From assembly GCA_010279815.1 (NCBI GenBank), contig QEOQ01000226.1, positions 3,041,219 to 3,105,218 on the forward strand: 64,000 nucleotides of DNA, in the 5' to 3' direction. The notes beneath the pieces are model-generated. The model did not search any database. It was not told the DNA's origin and saw nothing but the letters and a program-made list of their open reading frames with translations. The translations under genes were made by a program, and so were the position numbers. Origin of the DNA: Brachionus plicatilis (Eukaryota; Rotifera; Eurotatoria; Ploima; Brachionidae). This document shows positions 20,330-31,716 of this stretch, piece after piece. Position 1 is the first letter of the stretch. Every line of letters begins with the position of its first letter.

Positions 20330-22408
20330 TCAACTATGTATATTCTGGTTTTTAATTTTTCTTGGGATGCATTCTGGAATAAAAACGTGACCAGAAGATA
20401 TAATGGTTTTTTCGGTATAATCATTTTTTATTCTTTTCACTACTAATTCATAGCCCAAGTGGGTTGCACAGGGTCCATTGTCGCACGGATCAATGTCTAA
20501 ATTCAAATTAACCTGAACATTAATTGTTGTATCTTTATCAATTTCAACTTTTATTTCAGTTGTTCTATCAATTTTTCTAGTTTTGTTCAATTCAGCTTCA
20601 TTCACCTGGTAGAGACCCTCTGTGTTAAGTGAGTCATAAATTTTGTTAATACTTTTATTTTCTTTATCTACAATCAGTGTTTCTTTGACTTTTTCGTACT
20701 CTCTTTGGTTTAAAAGAGTATTGCCCTTTGAATCTTTTTTCTCCAATCTTTCAATAACTTTTTTGATTGTTTCTTGTGTTTCAAATTTGCATTGGTCAAA
20801 ATCCTTGCCAGAGTCTCGCAAGTCTACATCGATTCCAAAGTTGTTCTCGCCATTGCCATCTTTAAATTTGTACACATCTCTCTTATTATTCTGCATTATT
20901 TTGGGCAGTTCAGACTTGGAATGCTTTGCACCTTTAAACAAAACATCCTGGTCGCATCCAGAGTACTTTATTTCTTGCCAAGAATTCTCTATTCTTTTGT
21001 GATAGAAAAAAGGCAAAATTTGATCTTTCAAAGATTGTTCATTCAGGTTCTTGGGCACCAAGTAGTCTACTTGATTTATTGCCAAAGAGTGCTTGTCAAG
21101 GTAGCTCACTAATGACTCCTGCTCACCACTGTTTTCAATAAACAGTTCATTTTCGACCAGAAAACATACAAACGTATGATTTAAGCCATTTTCGTAGCAG
21201 ACAAAAACTTCAGCTCGGTCTGAGCGGCTTTCTAGCATCATTTTCTTAGCTTCCTCTAATGACTGAGTCTGTTCTGTTTCAACATTCAATTGACTGAATA
21301 TGTTTTTGGCATCTTGAATGGAAGCACCGGATTCTGAGGGCGCAATGCCGCAAGCGTCTGTGAGACTCTCAATGCTTACTTCGAGGATAGAAGAGGCCGC
21401 AGCGTGCACACAATTCGAGTTTTGAGTGTTTTCTATTGAATTTTTAATTTGGTGGTTTCTTTCCTCAAGTTTGTTGAGTTTTTTGGCATCTTTTTTCCTC
21501 TCTGAATTCTGCACCATTCGAGAGTTGATTATTTTTGGAATTGTTTTTACCAAACTTCCGGTAACAGCCAACAATTTTGCGTAGATTATGTCAGAAAAAA
21601 CTTTGCTCACATTTTTAATCACCAAAGCAACTTCTGTATTTGCCAAAGGTGTCTTTTCTTTTTGTTTTTTATGTAAAAAATTGTCATATTTGTGACATAA
21701 CGCTTTGCAGCATTTGATTAAGTCTTTAGTAAGACAAATAGTCTCGATGCAAAAAGAAGCCAATTGAACCCTCCAGTCCTGGCATGTTTTCAACAGACCA
21801 GACACAACATTTTTCAATATTTCCTCCAAATCTTCACTAAATGAAGTTTGGAACATTTCTTCCAAAACTTGGTTGTGAGTTTCAAGCGAAAATTTGGCAT
21901 AAAAATCCCTTTTTTTCTCCATCTTTTTAATAAAGTATTCTTCTATCTTTTGCTTGTATCTGGACAATATTTTATCTAGAGAAAAGGAAACTATTTTGTC
22001 AGTGGCAACTGAGATGGCAACACTCTGGACCGTGCCAACAGTGGAAGAAATTAAAGCGCCTTTGATGATTTGTTGAGCACAAATAACCACTTCGGAAATC
22101 TTCATTATTTTGGCTAGTTCATTGAATTCTCTTAGTTTTCCAGAGTTTTTCAGACTGTTCAGATACAGTTTTTGATTTTGTAAGCACATTTTTGCGAATT
22201 CAATTTTTTTGATTGCAAACTCAATGCATTTTGCCAATTTTTCCAATTGATTGGCAACAAAAATGCATACAGAAGCGAAAGGGCCACCTACCCGCCTCAA
22301 CTTATCAGCTATCCAGCGACATGCATTTAATGCTTTAGTTAAAAACCAGGTGCTTTTGAGCAATGCTGTAATTCCCAGAAAAAATAAAGAGATCGCATAG
22401 CTTTGTAT
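20330..22408 (-). CDS. Exon 4: membrane-like helices and possible cysteine-peptidase domain
   Basis: The acceptor ATTTAG at 22409-22414 opens the frame in phase 0, directly into a hydrophobic segment (YAISLFFLGITALLKSTWF), a continuation of the hydrophobic part of exon 3. A helical region of about 250 residues follows. Counting from the TTG at 22363, a possible peptidase-like set is C318 (SNCVHAAASS), H396 (GLNHTFVCF) and N411 (FIENSGEQ), in the order used by papain/OTU-type enzymes. The C-terminal about 150 residues are charged and end with a CDNGPCATHLGYELVV motif. The stop is TGA at 20330-20332. The peptidase role is a pattern-based guess; the coding status is well supported by length, composition and the poly(A) signal. 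Confidence 0.8.
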   Translation of the reverse strand: MQSYAISLFFLGITALLKSTWFLTKALNACRWIADKLRRVGGPFASVCIFVANQLEKLAKCIEFAIKKIEFAKMCLQNQKLYLNSLKNSGKLREFNELAKIMKISEVVICAQQIIKGALISSTVGTVQSVAISVATDKIVSFSLDKILSRYKQKIEEYFIKKMEKKRDFYAKFSLETHNQVLEEMFQTSFSEDLEEILKNVVSGLLKTCQDWRVQLASFCIETICLTKDLIKCCKALCHKYDNFLHKKQKEKTPLANTEVALVIKNVSKVFSDIIYAKLLAVTGSLVKTIPKIINSRMVQNSERKKDAKKLNKLEERNHQIKNSIENTQNSNCVHAAASSILEVSIESLTDACGIAPSESGASIQDAKNIFSQLNVETEQTQSLEEAKKMMLESRSDRAEVFVCYENGLNHTFVCFLVENELFIENSGEQESLVSYLDKHSLAINQVDYLVPKNLNEQSLKDQILPFFYHKRIENSWQEIKYSGCDQDVLFKGAKHSKSELPKIMQNNKRDVYKFKDGNGENNFGIDVDLRDSGKDFDQCKFETQETIKKVIERLEKKDSKGNTLLNQREYEKVKETLIVDKENKSINKIYDSLNTEGLYQVNEAELNKTRKIDRTTEIKVEIDKDTTINVQVNLNLDIDPCDNGPCATHLGYELVVKRIKNDYTEKTIISSGHVFIPECIPRKIKNQNIHS

Positions 22409-22559
22409 CTAAATTTTAAAATAATTACTAGTTTCCATATCACTGTAAGCGATGCCTTAGTAGCAAAAATCGAGACATTTTGTATTCTATTTGTATTAAG
22501 TATGCTGATTTTAATTTTAGATTTTTTTTTAACAATTTTTTCAAGGATCTTTTTTCTAA

Positions 22560-23217
22560 ATTAATTGATTAAATTTTTCCTGCAATTATCTTAAGGTCTC
22601 CCCCAATATGTAACCAAGTGGTCACAAAATATGTGACCAAGTTCACTTCGCTCATTCCCATCACTAGTCACATACATATAACCAGTGAATTATGTGACCA
22701 TGATTTTTTTAATAGAATATAAACCATGGTCATCAAAATTAAAACCGTGGTCACCAATTTTTAAAATTTTTCTTTAGTCAAATTATCCAACATAAAGCTA
22801 AATTGATTAAATCAGATTGTGATGTTTCTTTTATGCAAGACAAGTTTAATGACTTAAATATCGCTACAGCAAAAGAAAAAAAGAAAATTTACGAAAAATT
22901 GACAAACGTTTCACCCAAAAGCTCAAAATCCACCACGGAATTAATTAAGAAGAATTTGAGTGGAAAAAAATCCAATCTTGTGCGATTTATGTGGTCAATA
23001 GATGGAGGGTGAATTAAGTTACTTTTTTTTACCATATTTTTCTTTTTTTACATAAATTTACGTAAAAATTAGTAAAAAAAAAGTTAAAAAAAGTAACTTT
23101 TGGTAAAATTTGATTTAAAAAAAAATCTACTTTTTTCAAAATTTATTAAAAAATACAGTACCGATTTGAAAAGTGGATTTATGGTAATTTTAAGTAAATT
23201 TACGCAAAATTATAAAG
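22560..23217. other. Intron 3 stretch with TIR-element debris
   Basis: 22600-22770 contains repeated GTGACCA/TGGTCAC motifs after AGGTCTCCCCCAATATG, likely one end of a TIR element. A short open frame (22803-23012, Lys/Ser-rich) has no recognised family. 23030-23217 is an ACGTAAATTTACG repeat ending at TACAGTACCGATTTG, of the family seen at 38582, and abuts the mariner relic. Confidence 0.4.
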
Positions 23218-23745
23218 TGGATCTACTTCGATAACCAGGTCAACAAAAAACAATGGGTCGACCCTGATCAAGAGCCATTACCTACTCCGAAACGCGAATT
23301 TCATGGAAAAAAGGTCATGCTTTGTGTTTGGTGGGATCAGAAGTGTATAATCAATTATGAGCTACTGCAACCCAAGCAAACGATAACCGCAGACCTTTAT
23401 TCACAACAATTGATACGTTTGAGTCACGCCTTGGAAACAAAACGGCCTCGCAGAGCTAAAGGAGAGCGAAAAGTGATTCTTTTACATGACAACGCTAGGC
23501 CACATGTTGCAAAAACGACTCGGAACCCGAATCTAGGCTGGGAAGTCTTATCTCACCCAGCTTATTCACCAGACTAAGCTCCTTCAGATTACCATTTGTT
23601 CCGATCCATGCAGCACTTCCTCAGTGAAAAAAGTTACTCAGACTTGGAGGAAATCAAAAAAGACATCAGTCAATATTTCACCTCAAAACCAGCCAGCTTC
23701 TACGAGCGAGGGATCAAAATGCTGCCAGAAAGATGGGAGATGTGA
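23218..23745 (+). pseudogene. Mariner transposase, 3' part only
   Basis: The frame reads KWIYFDN, then DPDQEPLPTPKREFHGKK, VMLCVWWD, the catalytic block LLHDNARPH, and the final block YSPD, stop (TAA), APSDYHLF. It ends at TGA 23743. The order and spacing match the D,D34D catalytic region of mariner transposases. The 5' part is replaced by an unrelated repeat at 23217, and a Leu codon in the last block has become TAA, so it is dead. Downstream, TTATTAAACAACCTAATA near 23840 looks like the 3' terminal repeat. It lies in intron 3 of the SecA-like gene, antisense to it. Confidence 0.9.
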
Positions 23746-24167
23746 ATTTCTAGCGAAGGAAATTATTTTAGTGACTAATTATATTTTATTTGAGTTTTTA
23801 TAAATAAATAAAGTCAAGAAAAAAACGAAAAAACTTATTAAACAACCTAATAACTTTAAGTGGCTTACAGTAGTGATTTGACATTTTCTACGTAAATTTA
23901 CTTATGTAAAATTTGGTAAAATTACAAAAAGTTTTTCTCGATCACTATTGGTAATACCTTTATCAAAAAATTAGCCTTTATAAAATTATTTTATCATTTA
24001 GGCTTTTTTTTAAACAAAAGTACGCTAATAAAGGTTTTTTGGCTTATTGACCTTGAACTAGGATCCATGAGAAAAATTATCTTTAGTTAATAAAAAGCTA
24101 AATTATATTGAAAAACAAAATTTTGTTTGAAAATTAAATAAAGACTTAATGATAACTTATCTTTACA

Positions 24168-24940
24168 GCGCGATATAGATACTGTTTCAAGCTGGGCGAT
24201 TACATGGGCGACTGATTTAAACGTAGAAAAGTGTAAAGTTATGCATATTGGTAATAAAAATCCTCAGTTTGACTACAATTTTTAATAAATATGGAACAGA
24301 ATCATTATAAAAAACAAAATTGGAAAAGGATTTGGGTTTGTTTTTTCAAAATGATCTAAAATGGTGTGCACCTGCTAGCTACTCTTCTGGCAGAGCGAAT
24401 AAGATTTTGGAAATGATTTGGAAAAATTTTAAATTTTTGGACGCCAATGTAATTAAGTCATTGTATACCTCATTGGTAAGACCTATTATTGAATATGGAG
24501 TTAGTGTTTGGAATCCATACCTGAAAGAAGATAACAAGGAATTAGAAAAAGTACAACGTAGAGCTACGAAGTTGATTCCAGCCTTTAAGAATCTTGAGTA
24601 TGAAGAAACTGACTAAAACTTACCACCTTGGATACGAGAAGAAGAAGAGGCGATTTGATTCAGTTTTTTAAAATTGTAAACAGTCTAGAAACTGTTAAAT
24701 TGGTAAGTGAAATCAGGTATGTTCAAAGAAATAATTATATTTTGAGGGGTCATGCAAAGATGGTTACAAGAGAACTTATTAAAAATTGTCCATCACGGTT
24801 CAACTTTATCACAAACAGGGTTGTAAACGACTGGAACCGTTTACCAAAAAATGTTGTTGAAGCAAATTCATTAAATTCCTTCAAAGCAAGACTTGATGAA
24901 TGGTTTATGGTACAGAATCTGGTGTGATTGCAAAAAACTG
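24168..24940 (+). pseudogene. LINE (CR1/L2-like) remnant: end of RT and C-terminal region
   Basis: Three blocks in shifted frames form a typical order: 24168-24284 (WATDLNVEKCKVMHIG), 24320-24616 (SLYTSLVRPIIEYGVSVWNP followed by LEKVQRRATKLI) and 24628-24927 (RRRGDLIQFFKI ... NRVVNDWNRLP). This is the region after the RT palm in CR1/L2-like non-LTR elements. Frameshifts and stops separate the blocks. It is on the plus strand within intron 3 of the SecA-like gene. Confidence 0.85.
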
Positions 24941-25854
24941 CCAAAAATGACAAAAATGACAAAAATGTTGTTAAAAAAAAATTATGACTAAAATAATTTT
25001 TATTTACAAAATATATTTATTCTCAGTAATTAGTTAATTTTTATTTCTTTTTATTTAACAATTATAATTATTTAGAAAAAACATATAAAATTAATAATCA
25101 AATAAAAAAAAATATTATTAAAAAATTAAATTAAATTATTGTTTTTCTAAATATTGTTTGGCTTTTTCCTTTCGACTAACTTTAGCTTTAGCTATAATTA
25201 TATTAATTTTGGCGCTAAATTAACTAATTATTATTTGTTGCATAACTCAACCTTTTTTTTTTATTTAATTGTGATTAAATTTAAACTAATTATTTTGAAA
25301 AAAAACTATGAAAAATATAGGTGATTCTCATGCTTATAAAAATATTATATTATAAAGCTTGAATTTAGATTTTTTTTCATATGATTAATTATGAGTTATT
25401 ATTTCTTCAATTGTAACCCTGTTTTAATAAAGCCACATCATAATTTAATAACGCTTGCCTTTAAATTATTTAAAAAGACATCTCAATTAATATTTAATAA
25501 TAACAATAATTTAAAATAAGTAAAAGCAAATTAGTTTAGAGAAAAATATCCAAAAATGACAAGTAGTCAAAGTATTATAAAATTATATTAAATGTACTTT
25601 TATTAAATTAGACTTAACTTTAATAAATCATATTTCTTTTAATTAAAATCGGCAGCCAGGAAAATTATGGGCCATTATTTTTAAGTCTTTCAAAAAATTG
25701 AGAAAAAAAATTCACTTAAAAAAAATTTTTAATTAATAGTTTTAAACAAAGATTAAAATATATCAATATTGATTGTAAATAGATGAAATTTTGTGTCCAA
25801 AATCATAACTTTTCAACAAGTTTGGAATAAATTAAAAAATTAAAAAATTAAAAT
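24941..25854. other. Intron 3, 5' part: A/T-rich, nothing supported
   Basis: Homopolymer- and ATTT-rich sequence without open frames of coding character. Confidence 0.5.
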
Positions 25855-25860
25855 TCTTAC

Positions 25861-26984
25861 TTTTGAATGAATGTAAGCTTTTCTGTCAAATTTGGAATGA
25901 CCTTGATTTAACAGTGCTAAAATGATGTCGGTAACCCCTTCTGAAATAAAAATCGATGCCAGAGGAACATTAACCGGAACTAACACGGGAACAGCCGCAG
26001 CCAATGCCAAAAGTGATGCACCAGCTAATATTTGAGTTTTGGCACAGTTTATTACCTCTTCGTTTACGTCATAAATCTTTGTTAGCTCATAGATTGTATT
26101 TAAGCTGATGTTGCTGAGCTCATCTACATTATCATCAAAGATCAACTTTTTTATTCTTTTTTCATCTTGTGAACTTGAATCGAGTCTCTTCAAATAATTT
26201 TTTGCTTTTATTCCAATCACCATTTCACCACCTTCTTCATCTTTTTTTTCCTCTTTCATTTGATCTATTAATTTATCTAGATTGCCCAAATAAATATTTA
26301 AGCAAGTGTAGCGCGCTTCAAGATCAAGTAGAAAATAATTTTTGTATTCATCTTTAATTTTTGGTGACAAAATACAAACAAATAATTTATTTTTGAAAAG
26401 ATTATTAAGATATTCTATTTCGATATTTAATGATTCTTTAGCACTATTTAGATGATAGATCGCATTTTTTTTATAATTTGTATACGGGTTCATTTTTTTA
26501 ATCGAATTCGGCTGAATATTGGACTCACCATCTGAGTCATAATCTGAGCTGTCATTTGATTTATTGCTTGGCTTTGGCAAAAGCTCAAAAATTTTTTTCA
26601 AAGCTTTAAAATAGCGTCTTTTAAACTGTCCGCCTTGTTCAATTTCAATTTCAAAATTGAGTATAGATGCCGTACCACAAACTATATCACTCTTACAAAT
26701 TTTAAGGACATTTAAAAGCTCACCTTTTGACAATTTGAAATAACCATTTTCAGCAAATTTTTCTGCTAAAAGAACACTCAAGTAAGGATTGTATTGAATA
26801 ATGTTGTCTTGAAAGCAAGTTTTTGTTAGACTTTTAAATTCGTCAAATTGTTCTTTGACCAAACATTTCATGTATCTTCCATTTAACATTCTAACAATAA
26901 AATCCGAATTAAATGATTTTTCCTTCAACCAAATTGCCCATCTTTCTTCCATGTCCAAACTGACATAATATTTTCTCAATTTTT
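25861..26984 (-). CDS. Exon 3: helical and hydrophobic region of the SecA-like gene
   Basis: The acceptor is ATTTAG at 26985-26990 and the donor GTAAGA at 25855-25860. The 1,124 bases encode an alpha-helical domain, an acidic low-complexity loop (SNDSSDYDSDGES) and, near the end, a long hydrophobic Ala/Val/Leu stretch (SLLALAAAVPVLVPVNVPLA, followed by an EGVTDI motif) that could insert into a membrane. The last open codons before TAA in this frame are intronic. From memory, hydrophobic segments with an EG-x-x-DI motif recur in very large SecA- and ankyrin-containing proteins, but I could not check this. Confidence 0.75.
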
Positions 26985-27337
26985 CTAAATAAAAAAATAT
27001 TTTTACTGAATATTTATTAAATTACAAAAAAAAATAATTTTAACAAAATTTCCTCTTTTTTCGATACGTAAATTTACATAAAAATTTTTTAATTTTTTTT
27101 TGTGATTTTTTGAAATATAAGGTTTAATTTTTTTTTGGACCGAAATTGACTTAAATCGGTGATTTTTTTAAAAAGTTATAAAAAATCAATAAGGATTGTT
27201 TATTATTGCATTTATTTTTATTTAAAAAATTTATGGAAATCTAAATTTAAGTCTTATTTAAAAAATATCAAGAAAATATAAAGAAATTTCTAAAATAAAT
27301 CTTCCTGGTTTTAATTGAGCAAAAATTAAAAGGTTTT

Positions 27338-28160
27338 TCAGTGCTGATTTGATACTAGGGTTTTTGCCAATTTTAATTTATTTTTCGAAAAATTACATTT
27401 GTAAGAAAAGGTAAAATTACGAAAATTTCGGTTATTTTACGAAAAATTACTTAAAAAAAAAAATCCCAAAAAAATGTCATTTAAAAATTTTTTCAGTGAA
27501 TTAAACAGATTTAAAAAAATATCGATTTTTCGATTCAATAATAATTCCATTAAAAATTATAAAATTTTTTCTATTTATTAAGAAAACAATTTTTTTTTGC
27601 AAAAAACTTTAGTACCAAAAAAATGTTTATCATATTTAAATCATTTAAAAAAAGTATTTTAAAAAAAATTTCTGACTCAAATCATTAATTAATTATTTGT
27701 TAAGGTTATCCCAATTGTGATTCAAAATAATGGATACTGGTCAAATCATTAATTAATTATTTGTTAAGGTTATCCCAATTGTGATTCAAAATAATGGATA
27801 CTGGTCAAATCATTAATTTTTTCCATTTAAAAAAACCTGATTTATTAAAATTATTAAAAATTTGGAATTTACGTAAATTTACGTAAAAAATGTAATTTTT
27901 TTTTGTTTTTTTGAAATTTTCTAAAAATTCTAAGAAATTGTTAGAAAATTGGCTTTTTTTAGGCATTTTGTTTTTACCAGTTTTTTCGAAATTTACGTAA
28001 AAAACGGTAAAAATCTTAGTCAAATTACCACAGTATAATTATCACCTTAAATTCAGATTATAAACTTTTTTCCAATTTTTCTAAATTTTACTAAACCGTT
28101 CCATTTTAGTTTTACGTAATTTTTCGTAAAATAACCGTAATTTTCGTAACTCTTATCAGA
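27338..28160. repeat. ACGTAAATTT-type inverted-repeat debris in intron 2
   Basis: From CAGTGCTGATTTGA (27340) to about 28160 the stretch contains many ACGTAAATTT / AAATTTACGT blocks and related TTTTCGTAA motifs in both orientations, as in the palindromic element at 38582-39235. Ends are unclear, and several copies may be nested. Confidence 0.5.
27678..27817. repeat. Tandem duplication of a 64-bp unit
   Basis: Two identical 64-bp units start CAAATCATTAATTAATTATT at 27678 and 27742. A third copy begins at 27806 and breaks off after about 12 bases. Identity points to a recent slippage or duplication event. Confidence 0.9.
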
Positions 28161-28765
28161 CATTCTTCTTTATTAAAAATCATATTCATCTATTTCTTAA
28201 ATCAAAATTAACTAAATAAAAATTTGTAAAAAATTTCAAACAATTTTAATAAAATATTCATTTTATTTCATTTAAAACGAATCTTTAATTATAATCAAAA
28301 ATTAAAATAAAAATCAATTAAAAAAGTTGAGAACATATTTAGTAAAGGAAAAATGAAATTATTCATTAAAATCAGTTTTTTTTGGCAGTCTCAGTTTTAA
28401 ATGTTGTTTAGGTGGTTTCAATTTTTATTCTTTTTGATCCTCATCGATTTTAGTACCTCATTCATTTGTTTATTTTCCTTGTAAAATGAGTCAATTAATC
28501 AAAATAAATTTTAAAATTTAACTATGGAACTTTTTAACATTGAAATTTTCTGCCTGATTTAACCTGGTCAAAATTTTCTAGTTAAAAAATATGCATCTAA
28601 GTTTAAATAAACTATTATTTGACTTAGCTATTTAAAAAAAAAATTAGAATTTAAAATTTAATTTAGCGAGCAGAGTGGTAATATTATTCATTAATAAGAT
28701 AAAGTGGTCTTCTTCTTTTATTAATCTAGTAGAATACTGCTTATTATTTCATTTTTTATATTTAC

Positions 28766-28993
28766 CCTTAATATTGATCTGAATATCTTCTGTTTCATCA
28801 TTCTTCTCATCTTTCTTTTTGTCTTTCTTTTTGTCATCTTCTCCTTTAAACAATTTCATGTACTCAATAAATTCATGGAAAATTAAATCATTGAACTCTA
28901 TTACGGCCACTGCATCTTTTTCTAGAGATTCCAATCGTCTTGATTCTGACGCATCTCGATATTTAATGACTGACCCATAGTCTTCTAAATCAT
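28766..28993 (-). CDS. Exon 2: charged linker of the SecA-like gene
   Basis: This 228-bp exon has an acceptor TTTTAG at 28994-28999 and a donor GTAAAT at 28760-28765. In the phase set by exon 1 it is open throughout. It encodes an acidic-helical stretch (ESRRLESLEKDAVAVIEF, then FHEFIEYMKLF) and a Lys/Asp run (KKKDKKKDEKND). Both boundaries are in phase 1, matching exon 1 and exon 3. It probably forms a helical continuation after the ATPase core. A TIR element sits only 37 bp upstream of its acceptor. Confidence 0.7.
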
Positions 28994-29029
28994 CTAAAAT
29001 GATGGAAATTATAGAATTAAAAAATATTA

Positions 29030-29803
29030 GGGTCTATTGCGTTATGTGATCACTGGTTCACATAAAAGGTGAACCAACTTACCCAACCTAAATAGGTGAT
29101 CAGTTGTGTTCACTTTTTAGGTGAACCAAAAATATGTGTACTAATTAATTAAAATTTTTTTCAAAATGATCACCTAAATTAAATTGTGTTCACCTAAAAT
29201 AAAAAGTGATCACCTAAAATAATATTTACCAAAAAAATTATGACAAAGTAAATAGAAATTTGATTTTTCAAAATTTAGCAAAATGTGTACTAGTAAATCA
29301 AATACTCGTTATTACACTTCTAGAGAAGATATAATTGAGAAATTAGATGAAAGTTTGAAAAATGTCAAAATATCTGATGTTAAGCATCAGGTTTTAACTA
29401 TTGAAAAAAAAACTTATGAGAATAAATTTTCTTCATCTACAGAAGAAATTGTAAAAATAACTTTAAATAACAAAAAAGATCCTATAAAATGTGATTTTAG
29501 TGGAAATTATTTTGAAAAAAATGGTTTTAAGAGACACATTACTGTCAAGCATAAGAATCAATAAAAAAATTTTTTTTTGGCTCACTTATTTTTTTTACAT
29601 GACTAATAATTTTCTCATCTATTTTTTTTTGGCTCACCTATAGTTCAAAAAAATTAAAAAATAAATTTTGATTTTCGAAATAATTTTTTTTGTACACATA
29701 TTTTTGGTTCACCTAAAAAGTGAACACAACTGATCACCTATTTAGGTTGGGTAAGTTGGTTCACCTTTTATGTGAACCAGTGATCACATAACGCAATAGA
29801 CCC
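29030..29803 (+). mobile_element. TIR element (GGGTCTATTGCG ends), 774 bp, with a small zinc-finger ORF
   Basis: Inverted ends of about 110 bp (GGGTCTATTGCGTTATGTGA) are flanked by the 8-bp duplication AAATATTA (29022-29029, 29804-29811). The inner parts of the arms contain repeated GGTGAAC/GTTCACC. It carries one small ORF. It lies in intron 1 of the SecA-like gene, 37 bp from the exon 2 acceptor. Confidence 0.9.
29283..29564 (+). CDS. Small protein with a degenerate C2H2-like finger, 93 aa
   Basis: The ATG is at 29283 and the stop at 29562. The N-terminal two thirds are Lys/Ser/Glu-rich. The last about 25 residues read KCDFSGNYFEKNGFKRHITV followed by KH: this has the spacing of a C2H2 finger (C, F, L-like, H-x4-H) but the second cysteine is Ser/Gly. 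It is the only open frame of the TIR element. A DNA-binding accessory role is possible, or it is a decayed piece of a captured finger. Confidence 0.45.
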   Translation: MCTSKSNTRYYTSREDIIEKLDESLKNVKISDVKHQVLTIEKKTYENKFSSSTEEIVKITLNNKKDPIKCDFSGNYFEKNGFKRHITVKHKNQ

Positions 29804-31429
29804 AAATATTATTATTATTATTATTATTAATATTATTTAAAAATTGAATATGGTAAATGAGCCTAACCGGGTGACCTATTTTTTTTTATTGCATATTTCG
29901 CACTCATTTTATTCAAATACTCCAAAAATGCTCACCGAATTAGACCAGTTTTTTTTGTTCACCTCTTTACCTCCTGCGGTTAATTGGGTGAGGCCTTATT
30001 GGGTGAATTAGGTTAACCCAGTTACCCCTGATTTTGTAAATATTTAGCCCAAAAACTAACCTCTTTTTCAGGATATTCACCGAATTCACCCAATTAGCTC
30101 AACAAGAATTAAAAAAAGGATTTTTTGTTTTTTTTAATAATATAAATATTTAAAATATTCTTTATTATTATTCTTTTAAATATACGCTACAACATAACTT
30201 TTTAGAAAAAAATTTAAACGAATTAATAACGAATTTAAAATAAATTCTATGCTTGATTTTTTTTTAAAAGATTAGTCGAGATATTCATCACATTGAAACT
30301 CTAACCCTTTGTTATTGTCTCAGAATGTTGTATAAATTTGAAGCTTGAGTAGTGTTCAATTTTTTTTCAAAAGCATCTTTTTTTGCGTTATAAAGATCTT
30401 CCATTGAATACTTCTTTTTTTTAACTTCTTTTTGTTTATGGACGGGGGGTTTTGACGCATAAATACAAATAATAAAGCATAAAAAATTAAACCATAGCAT
30501 AATGAATAAAAAGTTAAAATTTTTTTTTTGTTTTTTTTTCTCGCATATTTTTTTTTATTAAAGCATAAAAAAATTTTGAAAGCATAGGAATATTTAATTT
30601 CAAGCATAAGTTATCAAAAATTTATTAAGAATAAGATAAAAAAAAATATAAAAAAGATATGAGTGGTATAAACAGAGACTTAATTGGACAGTTAAAGATT
30701 GATACATAGTCATCTTCAATGACGAGTTCAATTTTTAGGTCTTTAATCGTAAATCAAGAGTAAAAGTAAAAAAGTTTATAAATGGGAAGTTTCATCCGAA
30801 GTTCTGTTTACCAAGGTTAACGGTGGAGGTTCAGTCGGTATCTGGTGATGTATATTTTTTTATTTTGGTTTTATTTTTATTGATTGAAGACAAAAAAATA
30901 AAAAATAAAAGAGTAAAATAAAATACGAATGGTTAAAAATCAAAATAATACCTATTTTTGTTTTATGCTATAATGTTTTTTTTATTCTTAACTTGCTTTA
31001 TTTTATGCGAGACTAATTTTTATATGCTTTAATGATACAATCTTTATACTATACTTAATTTTTTTTGGTTTATGCGCTATTAAATTTTTTTTTCTACTAT
31101 AATTTTTTTTTTTATGCGTCAAATACATTTTTCCTTTGTTTATTCTGATTCATTTTTATAGCATATTGACGATTTTTGATAATACAGAACGAATATTTTT
31201 ATCAAATAAAATCGGCCTATATTTTTTCGAGTAGCTAATTTATTTTTCAAAATAGCTAATTGAATAAAAAAAAAATATTTTTCGACAGTAGCTAAATTAT
31301 TTGCGATAATAGCTAATTTATTTTTTGAAGTAGCAACTGATAAAAAATTAATGTTAATCTAAAATAGCACTTAATTGACATCATATAAGTGACAATTAGA
31401 CAAGAAGTCAGAATTCTATAATTTTTATA

Positions 31430-31716
31430 ATGGTAATTATAATGGTTATTTACATGGTAACTTCAACTGATGTAAATTATGAAGCGACAAAAGAAGGCTG
31501 TCGAAATTATTTGAACTCAACAGGACCTTGGGCTGCGTTTAAAGACTATCTGTCATGGAACGATTCTTACAAGATAATCGAAATCAATGAACAAGTATGG
31601 GAATTAAGTGAATGTTCTTGTCAGTATTGGAAAAAAAATTACATTTGCAAACATATTATAGGTATAAGCTATGAACTGTCTAAGTTTGATACCTTTCCAG
31701 CTTTGGACTTGAATAT
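31430..31716 (+). pseudogene. SWIM zinc finger part of a Mutator-like transposase, interrupted
   Basis: The open frame from ATG 31430 contains WELSECSCQYWKKNYICKHI, a complete SWIM finger (C-x-C-x8-C-x-H), preceded by a Trp-rich stretch typical of the region after the transposase core. The frame is cut at 31716 by the GGGTCT element and resumes at the duplicated bases at 32607. The DDE catalytic part is absent. Confidence 0.8.

Noticed and set aside
20643..21112. 112-119 aa plus-strand frames opposite exon 4
   Set aside because: Antisense shadows; Ser/Phe-rich composition mirrors the Lys/Glu-rich sense protein.
30312..30607. Lys-rich minus-strand frames of 62 and 83 aa
   Set aside because: They lie in inverted GCATAAA-rich repeats inside the nested transposon and have no recognisable domain.
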